Below, piece by piece: positions 37,138 to 45,753 of a DNA stretch of 45,753 nt. Position 1 is the first letter of the stretch; every line of letters begins with the position of its first letter. The stretch covers positions 1 through 45,753 of the forward strand of contig SVSM01000012.1 in assembly GCA_015064295.1 (NCBI GenBank), read 5' to 3'. The notes beneath the pieces were generated by a model. That model worked only from the letters and a program-made list of their open reading frames with translations, searched no databases and was not told the origin of the DNA. The stretch comes from Oscillospiraceae bacterium. Its GTDB lineage: Bacteria; Bacillota; Clostridia; Oscillospirales; CAG-272. The translations under genes were made by a program, and so were the position numbers.

Positions 37138-38079
37138 ATGCAAGGAAATGATATTTTGATCGGCTCCTATCTGGACGAGGCCCAGCGGGACGGTCGGCTG
37201 ACCTTTCAGAGGGACTATCCGCTGTCCTCGGTCTGTACCTTCCGCATCGGAGGGGCGGCGGCCTACGCCGCCTGGCCGACTTCAGCCGACGAGCTGGCTG
37301 CCCTGACGGCTATCTGCCGTTCGGCCGGCGTTCCCTTTCTTGTGATCGGCAACGGCTCGGACCTTCTCTTTGACGATCGTGGGTACGACGGTGTCGTCAT
37401 CGTCACCACGGCTATGAACGAGATTCGACGGGACGGCCGTCGGATCACGGCGGCCTGCGGCGTGCCGCTGACACGGCTTGCCCTTTTTGCGGCCAAGGAG
37501 GGCCTGGGCGGTCTGACCTTTGCCTATGGAATCCCCGGTACTCTGGGTGGTGCCGTCTTCATGAACGCCGGTGCCTACGGCGGGGAGATGAAAAACGTCG
37601 TCTCCCGCGTGCACTGGTACGACACCGAAGCCGATGAGTTCGGATGGTACGAGGGTGAAGATAACGGCTTTGATTACCGTCAAAGCGTGTACCAGAGCGA
37701 AAAGAAGCTGATCCTGTCGGCGGAGCTGACGCTGGTTGACGCCTCCCCCGACGTTCTACGCGCCGAAATGGACGATTATATGGCCCGTCGGAAGGAAAAG
37801 CAGCCGCTGGAATATCCTTCGGCCGGCAGTACCTTCAAGCGCTATCCCGGCTATTTTACCGCGCAGCTGATCGATCAGGCAGGCCTGAAGGGCCGAACGG
37901 TGGGCGGCGCCCAGGTATCGGAAAAGCACGCCGGGTTTATCGTGAACCGCGGCGGGGCGACCTGCGCCGACGTGCTGGTGTTGATCGACGAGATCAAGGC
38001 TGCGATTTTCGAAAAGAACGGGGTTCTCATTGAGACCGAGGTGCGGTACATTCCGTATTCCGGCAAAGAAGCGAAATAA
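37138..38079 (+). CDS. murB: UDP-N-acetylenolpyruvoylglucosamine reductase
   Basis: This 313-residue FAD enzyme reduces the enolpyruvyl group in cell-wall precursor synthesis. The protein is type II MurB, the Firmicute form: NGSDLLFDDRGYDGVVIVT, GIPGTLGGAVFMNAGAYGGEM, YRQSVYQ, GSTFKRYPGYFTAQLIDQAGLKG, and KHAGFIVN with the C-terminal catalytic glutamate. GAAAGGA (37124-37130) sets the ATG at 37138; an earlier in-frame ATG at 37102 is rejected. It is followed 13 bp later by rapZ, the usual order. Confidence 0.95.
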   Translation: MQGNDILIGSYLDEAQRDGRLTFQRDYPLSSVCTFRIGGAAAYAAWPTSADELAALTAICRSAGVPFLVIGNGSDLLFDDRGYDGVVIVTTAMNEIRRDGRRITAACGVPLTRLALFAAKEGLGGLTFAYGIPGTLGGAVFMNAGAYGGEMKNVVSRVHWYDTEADEFGWYEGEDNGFDYRQSVYQSEKKLILSAELTLVDASPDVLRAEMDDYMARRKEKQPLEYPSAGSTFKRYPGYFTAQLIDQAGLKGRTVGGAQVSEKHAGFIVNRGGATCADVLVLIDEIKAAIFEKNGVLIETEVRYIPYSGKEAK

Positions 38080-38092
38080 AACGGAGACGATT

Positions 38093-38968
38093 ATGGAATT
38101 TGTCGTGATCACCGGTATGTCCGGTGCGGGAAAAACGCAGGCCTCCAACGTCATGGAGGATATGGGATATTATTGTATCGACAATATGCCCTCGGCCATG
38201 ATCCCTTATTTTGCCGAGGTCTACGCAACCATGCCCACGAAGAACGCCAACGTGGCGTTTATCATCGACGTGCGAGGAGAGAACGACTTTCTGCCGCTTC
38301 TCACCGAGCTGACACGGCTGAAGGAAAAGGGCTATTCCTGCCGCACGGTGTTCATTGACTGTGAAGACCGTGTGCTGATCAACCGCTATAAGGAGACAAG
38401 ACGCGTTCATCCCTTGGTGACGCTGAAAAACGTTTCGGTCAACGAGGCTCTGGCCATGGAGCGACAAATGCTGGCGCCGATTCAGCGCAAGGCCGACTAT
38501 CGGATCGACACCTCGACCCTCACCTCCTCCCAGCTGCGGGATCAGCTGATGGCCATCTTCCATACCACCCGGACCGACCGCATGGTGATCACCTGTATGT
38601 CCTTCGGCTACAAATACGGGATCGCCACCGAAGCGGATCTGGTCTTTGACGTCCGTTGCTTTCCCAACCCCTTTTATCTGCCTGAGCTCAAGCCACTGAC
38701 CGGCCTTGACGAGCCGGTGAGAGACTACGTGTTCTCCCATAAGACGGCGTCGGACTTTATGACGAAGCTCTACGATATGGTGGATTATCTCATTCCTCTT
38801 TACGCCGAGGAGGGAAAAACCCAGCTGACCATTGCCATCGGCTGTACCGGCGGCAAGCATCGCTCTGTCGCTATGACCGAGGCCCTTGCCGGGCATCTCA
38901 AGACCGACGGTCTGAATGTGATCACCGTCCATCGGGATATTATCAAAAAATTTATCGGAGATAAGTAA
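38093..38968 (+). CDS. rapZ: RapZ (YvcJ) nucleotide-binding RNA-adaptor protein
   Basis: This 291-residue P-loop protein of the RapZ/YvcJ family has Walker A GMSGAGKTQA at the N-terminus, with MGYYCIDNMP following. The C-terminal domain contains SFGYKYGIATEADLVFDVR, NPFYLPELKPLTGLD and IGCTGGKHRSVAM. In E. coli RapZ controls GlmZ RNA and amino-sugar supply; in Firmicutes the role is less clear and includes competence. It usually precedes yvcK and whiA, but here whiA follows directly after 7 bp. Confidence 0.94.
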   Translation: MEFVVITGMSGAGKTQASNVMEDMGYYCIDNMPSAMIPYFAEVYATMPTKNANVAFIIDVRGENDFLPLLTELTRLKEKGYSCRTVFIDCEDRVLINRYKETRRVHPLVTLKNVSVNEALAMERQMLAPIQRKADYRIDTSTLTSSQLRDQLMAIFHTTRTDRMVITCMSFGYKYGIATEADLVFDVRCFPNPFYLPELKPLTGLDEPVRDYVFSHKTASDFMTKLYDMVDYLIPLYAEEGKTQLTIAIGCTGGKHRSVAMTEALAGHLKTDGLNVITVHRDIIKKFIGDK

Positions 38969-38975
38969 ACACGCC

Positions 38976-39854
38976 ATGTACGATTCCTTTTCGCAGGAGG
39001 TCAAAAACGAGCTCTGCGCCACCAGGACCAAGCTGAAATGCTGTCGGGCATCCCTGCTTTACGGGATGCTTTGCGGTGCTTCCGAGGTGTCGCGGGATAG
39101 GATCGTCCTGGATACCGAAAATCCCGCTGTGGCACTCTCCTTTTCCCGCCTTGCCCGTGAATTTTCCGGGATAAGGGATAAGAGCGATTCCATCCTGACG
39201 GTCATTGACGATCCTGCGGTGGTGGAGCGGCTATTCCTCGGGCTTGGAACCTCCCCTGACGCTCCCGTGCCCGATCCTGCCGTGATGTCCTGCCAGTTTT
39301 GCGGATGGTCCTTTGTCAAGGGCGTGTTTTTGTCCTGCGGGACCATTACCTCCCCCGGTAACGCCTATCACATGGAATTTTTGATGCGGAACGAGGAGAG
39401 TGCCGCAGGGCTTGCCTCCTATCTTTCCGAGCTTAACGTTTCTCCCAAGATCACCGAGCGGCGCGGAGGACTCTTCGGCGTTTACTACAAGGATAGTGAG
39501 AGCGTTGTGGATATTCTCGGCCATCTCGGGGCCAACCGCGCCGCCTTTAAGCTGCTGGACGTGAAGATCTACAAGGATATCCGAAACAACGCCAACCGCG
39601 TGGCCAACTGCGAGGCCGCCAACATCGGCAAGACCGTTGCCGCCGCAAACGAACAGATGCGGGCCATTGAGACCATCATTGCCTCGGGGCGGTCGGACGA
39701 GCTCCCCGATGAGCTGAAGCAGACCTTGGACCTGCGGGCGGCCTTTCCCGACGCCACCCTGCTGGAGCTGGCCTTAAAGCACCAGCCGCCCATTACCAAA
39801 TCGGGTGTCAATCACCGCCTGCGCCGGCTGGTGGATTTTGCCAAGACCTGTTAA
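38976..39854 (+). CDS. whiA: Sporulation/cell-division regulator WhiA
   Basis: This 292-residue DNA-binding protein has a degenerate LAGLIDADG homing-endonuclease-like N-terminal domain (SQEVKNELC, GVFLSCGTITSPG) and a C-terminal helix-turn-helix (ITKSGVNHRLRRLVDFA). In Gram-positives it affects cell division, chromosome segregation and, in Streptomyces, sporulation. It begins 7 bp after rapZ and ends 30 bp before dnaE. The yvcK gene that normally lies between rapZ and whiA is not here. Confidence 0.94.
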   Translation: MYDSFSQEVKNELCATRTKLKCCRASLLYGMLCGASEVSRDRIVLDTENPAVALSFSRLAREFSGIRDKSDSILTVIDDPAVVERLFLGLGTSPDAPVPDPAVMSCQFCGWSFVKGVFLSCGTITSPGNAYHMEFLMRNEESAAGLASYLSELNVSPKITERRGGLFGVYYKDSESVVDILGHLGANRAAFKLLDVKIYKDIRNNANRVANCEAANIGKTVAAANEQMRAIETIIASGRSDELPDELKQTLDLRAAFPDATLLELALKHQPPITKSGVNHRLRRLVDFAKTC

Positions 39855-39884
39855 TCTTATCGATTACGAAAGGAGAGGTGCCGT

Positions 39885-42800
39885 ATGACCGATTTTGTTC
39901 ACCTGCATCTGCATACCGAATACAGCCTGCTTGACGGTGCGTGCCGTGTCGCCGAGATCCCTGCCCGTGCTGCAGCCCTTGGCCAAACGGCTGTGGCCAT
40001 CACCGACCACGGCGTGATGTACGGCGCCGTTGCCTTTTATAACGCCTGCAAGGATGCCGGGATCAAGCCCATTATCGGTTGCGAGGTGTACGTGGCCAAG
40101 CGCTCTCGCTTTGACAACACCGGAAGCGGTGAGACCGAGCCCGATCATCTGGTGCTTCTCGTCAAAAACGAGACGGGGTATCGGAATCTGATCCATATGG
40201 TGTCGAAGGCCTTCACCGAGGGCTTCTATCGGAAGCCCCGGATCGATATGGAGCTGCTTGAGGAGCATCACGAGGGGCTGATCTGCCTGTCTGCCTGTCT
40301 TGCCGGCTACATTCCCCGCCATATCATGAGCGGAGATCTTGCAGGGGCAGAGGAGTATGCCATTCGGATGCAGAAGCTTTTTGGGAAAGGGAATTTTTAC
40401 CTTGAGCTTCAGGACCAGGGCATTGACGGCCAGAGGATGGTCAACGAGTGCATTGCCGGTATCTCGGAGCATACGGGGATCCCCCTCGTTGCCACCAACG
40501 ACGTCCATTATCTGCAAAAGACCGACGCCTTTACCCAGTCGGTCATGATGTGTATTCAAACCAACAGCATGGTGGCCGACGGCCGCCCCATCGGCTTTGA
40601 GACCGATGAGTACTATATGAAAAGCGGCGATGAGATGGCAGCGCTTCTCGGCCGCTTTGAGGGTGCTGTGGAAAACACCAAGAAAATTGCCGATGCCTGT
40701 CAGTTTGATTTCACCTTCGGCAAGACTCTGCTGCCGAAATTTGATCCCCCCGACGGCATTTCCGCCAAGGATTACCTGAAGCAGCTTGCCTACGAGGGCC
40801 TTGACAGGCGGGAGCGGAACGGCGACATTCTCTACGACGGCAAATTCAGCCGCGAGGACTACAAATACCGTATTGAGTACGAGCTTGTGGTGGTGTCCTC
40901 CATGGGATACGCCTCCTATTTTCTGATTGTTGCCGACTTTGTCAACTATGCCAAATCCCACGGGATCGTCACCGGCCCCGGACGCGGCTCGGGAGCCGGC
41001 AGCCTGATCGCTTATCTGATCGGTATTACCGAGGTGGATCCCGTCAAGTTCTGTCTTTTGTTTGAGTCGTTTCTCAACCCCCAGAGGGTGAGTATGCCCG
41101 ACTTTGATATTGACTTTTGTTACCGCCGCCGCGATGAGGTCATCGACTACGTGGCCGATCGTTACGGCAAGGATCACGTCTCCCAGATCATTACCTTCGG
41201 CACTATGGCCGCCAAGGCGGCTCTGCGGGACGTTGGGCGGGTGCTTGGCATGGCGTACGCCGAGGTGGATGCCGTGGTCCGTGCTCTCCCCGAGCACAAG
41301 TACGGCGTTACCCTGAAGGAGGCCATGGAGGACAAGTCCTTCCGCGCCCTTTGCGACGGGGACGACCGCATCCGTGAGCTGGTCAGCATCGCCATGGCGC
41401 TGGAGGGAATGCCCCGCAACGCCTCTACCCACGCAGCGGGCGTGGTCATTACCGACCGCCCCGTGTCGGAGTACGTGCCGCTATCGGTCAATAACGACAC
41501 GGTGGTGACGCAGTTTGATATGGACACGGTGGCCAAGCTGGGCCTCTTGAAGTTTGATTTTCTGGCTCTGCGGTATCTGACCATCATGGATGATACCGAG
41601 CGGGAGATCCGCAAGAACGAGCCGGATTTTGACATCAACGCCGTCCCCTTTGACGACGCCGAGACCTACGCGCTGATCGCCTCGGGCAAGACCGACGGCC
41701 TTTTTCAGCTGGAATCGGAGGGAATGCGTCAGCTTCTCGTCCAGATGCAGCCCGACTGCATTACCGATATCATGATCGCTATCGCTCTCTACCGTCCCGG
41801 TCCCATGGACGCCATTCCCAAGTTTCTCCGAAACCGCAAGGACAGAAGTAAGCTGACCTACCGCATCCCCTGTCTTGCCGAAATACTGGATGAGACCTGC
41901 GGCTGTATCGTCTATCAGGAGCAGGTCATGCAGATCTTCCGCGAGGTGGCGGGCTATTCCTACGGCAAGGCCGACATCGTCCGCCGTGCCATTGCGAAAA
42001 AGAAGCCCGGCGTGATCGAAAAGGAGCGGGAGAGCTTTCTTAAGGGAGCCGTAGAAAAGGGCTATGACCGAGCCGACGCCGACGCCCTCTACGGCGAAAT
42101 GACCGACTTTGCCAATTACGGCTTCAAAAAGAGCCATGCGGCGGCCTACGCCTTTATATCCTATCGTACGGCGTATCTTAAGGCCCACTACGCGCCGATG
42201 TACTACGCGGCGCTGATCACCTCGGTCTTTGGCAATCAGCCCAAGATGACCGAGTATATCACCGAGTGTGCCAAGATGGGCATCAAGACCTTGCCTCCCG
42301 ACATTAACGAGAGTGAAAACGGCTTCTCGGTGTCAAACGGAAACATCCGTTACGGCCTGCCCGCCATCAAGAACGTGGGGGATGCCTTCATCCGCCGTGT
42401 GGTCACCGAGCGCAGCCGCGGCAAGTTTAAGTCCTTCTACGATTTCCTGTCCCGTATGCAGGGAAGTGACCTCAACCGCCGACAGATCGAATCGCTGATC
42501 AAGGCGGGGGCCTTTGACAGTCTCGGTGTCTACCGCAGTCAGCTTCTGGCTGCCTGCGGAGAGATGATCGAGTCGATCCAAAGCAAGAGCCGGGGCAACC
42601 TGTCGGGGCAGATGGATATGTTTGCCGCCGAAACGGTGAGCTTCCGCTATCCCGACATTCCGGAATTTACCCTTCGCGAGCGTTTGCTTCTGGAAAAGGA
42701 AAGCGCGGGGATGTACCTGTCCGGTCACATTCTTGACGACTATTCCCGTCATTTCGAATGGCTGTCCCCCGCGTCGGTGCGGGGCATCCTCGACAGCTTT

Positions 42801-43463
42801 GCCGAGGGAGGAAGCCGCGCCTATCGGGAGAAACAGGTGATCCGCGCGGCGGGTATGATCACCCGCATCGCGCAAAAGAACACCAAAAACGGCGACGTGA
42901 TGGCCTTTGCCGTTCTGGAGGACCGAGGGGGTGAGATCGAGCTGATCATTTTCCCCAAGGTACTGGCGGCCTGCGGCGCCGCGCTGCGCCACGATGCGGC
43001 GGTTACGGTGGAGGCTGAGATCTCCTTAAAGGACGGCGATCCCAAGCTGATCGTACGGAGCGCCGCTCCCCTTGAAGCCAATGACCGCTTCCGTCCCGTC
43101 GCACCGGCACCACAGCCTCTGTCTGCAGTGAAGGAATACGGCATGGGACAGCCCGTGTCAAAGCCGGCCGGATTGCCAATTCAGGCGGCGTCGGAGCCGA
43201 CGTCTCCTGCCGGAACCGCTTCCGTCTCGGAGGAGAAGAACGCTTCACACGGGAAGCTTTGGCTGAAGGTGCCCGATATGGAAGGGAAGACCTTTGCCCG
43301 TGTACTGGCCCTTTGCGAGATCTTTTCGGGCGGGACCCCCCTCGTGTTCTACGATCTGTCCCGAAAAAAATATATCACGGCCGGCATCGGCGTCGACGCC
43401 TCGGAGTTCCTTGCCAACGAGTTAAAGGGAATCCTGGGAGAAGACTGCGTGGTGCTCCGCTGA
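39885..43463 (+). CDS. dnaE: DNA polymerase III alpha subunit DnaE
   Basis: This 1192-residue C-family polymerase has an N-terminal PHP domain (HLHTEYSLLDGACR, TDHGVMYG, and further His/Asp residues at NDVHYLQ), palm and fingers with the catalytic aspartates in PDFDIDFCYRRR (about Asp406 and 408), and GRGSGAGSLIAYL. A helix-hairpin-helix region near ESLIKAGAFD, an OB-fold (RAAGMITRIAQKN) and a C-terminal tail domain follow. Firmicutes usually have this DnaE plus PolC; PolC is not in this window. It lies 30 bp after whiA with AAAGGAGAGG before the ATG. No clear terminator follows it. Confidence 0.96.
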   Translation: MTDFVHLHLHTEYSLLDGACRVAEIPARAAALGQTAVAITDHGVMYGAVAFYNACKDAGIKPIIGCEVYVAKRSRFDNTGSGETEPDHLVLLVKNETGYRNLIHMVSKAFTEGFYRKPRIDMELLEEHHEGLICLSACLAGYIPRHIMSGDLAGAEEYAIRMQKLFGKGNFYLELQDQGIDGQRMVNECIAGISEHTGIPLVATNDVHYLQKTDAFTQSVMMCIQTNSMVADGRPIGFETDEYYMKSGDEMAALLGRFEGAVENTKKIADACQFDFTFGKTLLPKFDPPDGISAKDYLKQLAYEGLDRRERNGDILYDGKFSREDYKYRIEYELVVVSSMGYASYFLIVADFVNYAKSHGIVTGPGRGSGAGSLIAYLIGITEVDPVKFCLLFESFLNPQRVSMPDFDIDFCYRRRDEVIDYVADRYGKDHVSQIITFGTMAAKAALRDVGRVLGMAYAEVDAVVRALPEHKYGVTLKEAMEDKSFRALCDGDDRIRELVSIAMALEGMPRNASTHAAGVVITDRPVSEYVPLSVNNDTVVTQFDMDTVAKLGLLKFDFLALRYLTIMDDTEREIRKNEPDFDINAVPFDDAETYALIASGKTDGLFQLESEGMRQLLVQMQPDCITDIMIAIALYRPGPMDAIPKFLRNRKDRSKLTYRIPCLAEILDETCGCIVYQEQVMQIFREVAGYSYGKADIVRRAIAKKKPGVIEKERESFLKGAVEKGYDRADADALYGEMTDFANYGFKKSHAAAYAFISYRTAYLKAHYAPMYYAALITSVFGNQPKMTEYITECAKMGIKTLPPDINESENGFSVSNGNIRYGLPAIKNVGDAFIRRVVTERSRGKFKSFYDFLSRMQGSDLNRRQIESLIKAGAFDSLGVYRSQLLAACGEMIESIQSKSRGNLSGQMDMFAAETVSFRYPDIPEFTLRERLLLEKESAGMYLSGHILDDYSRHFEWLSPASVRGILDSFAEGGSRAYREKQVIRAAGMITRIAQKNTKNGDVMAFAVLEDRGGEIELIIFPKVLAACGAALRHDAAVTVEAEISLKDGDPKLIVRSAAPLEANDRFRPVAPAPQPLSAVKEYGMGQPVSKPAGLPIQAASEPTSPAGTASVSEEKNASHGKLWLKVPDMEGKTFARVLALCEIFSGGTPLVFYDLSRKKYITAGIGVDASEFLANELKGILGEDCVVLR

Positions 43464-43557
43464 AATGAAGTTTTTTTTGAAACATTCATAATGTGTTCAA
43501 ATGTGTAGTTTACAATGAAAGCGTATCGAGATTGGAAAGGAGTGGTCGCTTCCATAT

Positions 43558-45753
43558 GAAGAGACGGTCCAAGGAAATCAACTGGAGCGACGAGATGGCA
43601 GTGGCTGTTCGTGTTTTGGGAAAATCGATCTTAAAATTTTTCGGCTGGGTCTTGAATATTTTTATGACCGTATGCCTTGTGGGTGCCATCGTCGGCCTTG
43701 TGGTGGGCGGCACCTTCCTCCTATACGTAAAAAACTATCTTGACACCAGTCTCGATAGCTTTGATGCTCTCGCAAAGGAAAAGAAGCTGACCACCATGGT
43801 CAGTTATATCGATGAGGACGGGAATGTCGTGGAACTGACCTCCGAGCGTCTGAGCGCCTCGGAAAATCGTGTGTGGGTCAAGTATTCCGAGATGAACGAT
43901 TACCTCCCTAAGGCCTTCGTTGCCATTGAGGATAAGCGTTTCTGGAAGCACCAGGGTGTTGACTTTTACGGTCTTGCCGGTGTGGCTGTTAAAATGCTGG
44001 GCGGCGGTAATTTGCGCGGCGCCTCTACCATTACCCAGCAGCTGATCAAAAACGTAACCGGCGACGATGACGTCTCCATCCAGCGTAAGGCGCAGGAGAT
44101 CATCCGTGCCATGAATCTGGAAAAGAAGTACGATAAGACCGAGATCCTGGAAATGTATCTCAACAATATCTATCTTTCCCAGAATTGCTACGGTGTCGGC
44201 GCCGCTGCTTATACCTATTTCGGTAAAGAGGTCAAGGATCTGACCCTGATCGAGTCGGCCGCCATCGCGGCGATCACTCAGAATCCGTCGTGGTGGGATC
44301 CCATCCTATACCCTGAAAACAACCGGGATCGCCGCAACACGATCCTGGAGCAAATGTATGAGCAGGAGCTTATTACGCAGGAGGAGTTTGCCTCCGCCTA
44401 TATGCAGGAGCTGGTCCTGAATATTCCCGATGTGGATGAAGCGGAGGGCATGGCCATTCACTCCTGGTACACCGACGCCGCCCAGCAGGAAGCGGTTCAG
44501 CTTCTGATGCAGGAATACGGCTATACCAAGGCCATCGCCGAAAAGGCCCTTCTCACCGGCGGCTTTAACATTGTGACGGCCATGGATCCCGAGATCCAGG
44601 AAACGCTGGAAAAGCATTTTGAAAACGACAGTAAGTGGCAGCGCGTGGACGAATCCCCGATCCAGCCCGAATGCTCCGCCGTTATCATCGATCCCAACAA
44701 CGGTAATGTGCTGGCACTGGTGGGTGGCCGCGGTCAGAAAATGATCAACCTCGGTTTGAACTATGCCACCCAGACCAGACGTCCCGCCGGATCCTCCATT
44801 AAGCCCCTTTCAGTCTATGGCCCCGGCCTGGAATACGGTGCCTTGACCTACGGCTCGGTCTTTGACGACGTGCCGATCGATTTTGGCAAGGAAACGGTTG
44901 ACCCAGAAACAGGGGAGATCGTCTACTCCAATGCCCACGGCTATCCCAAGAACTCTCCCGATAAGTACCAGGGCCTGACGACGGTCCATTACGGCGTTGA
45001 GGTGTCGAAAAACACTGTGTCGTGGCGAGCCCTTGCGGCCCTTGGACTTGAGAACTCCTACGAGTTTTTGACGAAAAAGGTGGGTATCTCCACCTTGGTT
45101 GAAAGTCAGGTTTTGAACAACGGTACGGTCTTTACCGATATTGCCTACGCTCCCTTGGCCATGGGTGAGTTTACCTACGGCGTTACCGTTAAGGAAATGA
45201 CCTCGGCCTATCAGGTCTTCGCCAACGGCGGTGTCTTCAACGAGGAGCGCATCGTCCTGCAGATCCTCGGTCCCGACGGGGAAGTGATCGTTGATAACGA
45301 GAAGAAGAGCTCTATCGTTATGAGCACCCAGAACGCCTCCATCATGACGCAGATGCTGAAGGAGGTCGTCAGCGACGGTACCGCCAAGACTGCGATTACT
45401 CTGGATAAGGTCATGGATTGCGCCGGTAAGACCGGTACGACTCAGGCCAACCGTGATAAGTGGTTTATCGGCTATACCCCCTACTACGTTTGCGGTATTT
45501 GGTTCGGATATTCCATGCCTCAGTCCCTTCAGAAGTTTGATAAGGAATATTCGGCCAGCAAGACCATGCCCATGCTTCTGTGGGACGACATCATGACCGA
45601 AATCACCGCCAAGTACGTGCAGATGGATGCCGACGGCGTCGAGAAGCTGAAAACGCTGGATCTGGCTCCCGGCGTGATCACGGCGACCTACTGCCGCGAT
45701 TCCGGTAAGCTGATGACCGACGCCTGCAAGGCTGACCCCCGCGGCAGCCGTGC
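43558..45753 (+). CDS. Class A penicillin-binding protein (bifunctional transglycosylase/transpeptidase), 3' truncated
   Basis: The frame is open for 732 codons and runs off the window end. The protein has a basic N-terminus, one membrane segment (residues of about 30-56), then a GT51 glycosyltransferase domain: EDKRFWKHQG with catalytic Glu124, GASTITQQL, RKAQE and EILEMYLNN. The transpeptidase domain has SxxK at Ser412-Lys415, SKN at 483-485 and KTGT at 624-627, so both activities look intact. It polymerises and cross-links peptidoglycan outside the membrane. The ATG at 43558 lies 13 bp after GGAAAGGAG (43536-43544), a long spacing. A TACAAT at 43513-43518 could be a -10 box, but no matching -35 is clear. 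Confidence 0.93.

Noticed and set aside
43479-43518. Housekeeping promoter TTGAAA ... TACAAT for the penicillin-binding protein gene
   Set aside because: The spacing is 28 bp; a sigma-E-like alternative (TCATAAT with TTTACAAT) has a 16-bp spacer and weak -10, so no promoter is called.
1-45753. CRISPR array, prophage, insertion sequence or integrative element
   Set aside because: No regularly spaced repeats, transposase, integrase or phage structural genes were seen; gene order and base use look chromosomal throughout.

Overview
The window looks like chromosome of an anaerobic, endospore-forming member of the Clostridia (Firmicutes). The evidence is a SpoIIID homologue, WhiA, RapZ, Rex and ArgR, the clostridial gene order nusB / tsaD-like / xseA / xseB / ispA / tlyA / nadK / argR / recN, Firmicute-type -35/-10 promoters with 17-bp spacers, and a set of flavin and iron-sulfur enzymes typical of strict anaerobes. 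I cannot name a genus. I saw no rRNA, tRNA, CRISPR array, prophage or insertion sequence, and no gene-free stretch above 300 bases.

Region 1 (1-13.6 kb, + strand) is the most unusual part. The 3' end of fumC is followed by hdrB-hdrC-hdrA-flxD-flxC-flxB-flxA, a NADH-linked heterodisulfide-reductase-type bifurcating complex. Next come a soluble fumarate-reductase pair (frdB, frdA) and an AspT/SucE-type dicarboxylate exchanger. The redox repressor rex (with its own consensus promoter), a type Ic aspartate aminotransferase and a Nudix hydrolase complete the block. Read together they form an aspartate/malate to fumarate to succinate route, in which fumarate reduction could be coupled to NADH oxidation and ferredoxin reduction. 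That coupling is an inference from gene order.

Region 2 (13.7-28.1 kb, mostly - strand) is mixed. It holds a thioredoxin with a small ferredoxin-thioredoxin-reductase-like protein, divergent from a Crp/Fnr regulator; spoIIID; a lipoprotein, metallophosphoesterase and YbaK-type deacylase; pepT divergent from thiN; a metal ABC transporter (ATPase and permease) behind a Fur-family box; trkA-trkH; hisS; a small membrane protein with a DUF4432 sugar-epimerase-like protein; and an M23 peptidase behind a sigma-E-like promoter.

Region 3 (28.2-45.7 kb, + strand) is housekeeping: nusB through recN, then tyrS, murB, rapZ, whiA, dnaE and a class A penicillin-binding protein cut by the window end. It starts at a perfect TTGACA-17-TATAAT promoter. 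Two genes often found in these neighbourhoods, dxs and yvcK, are missing from their usual slots.
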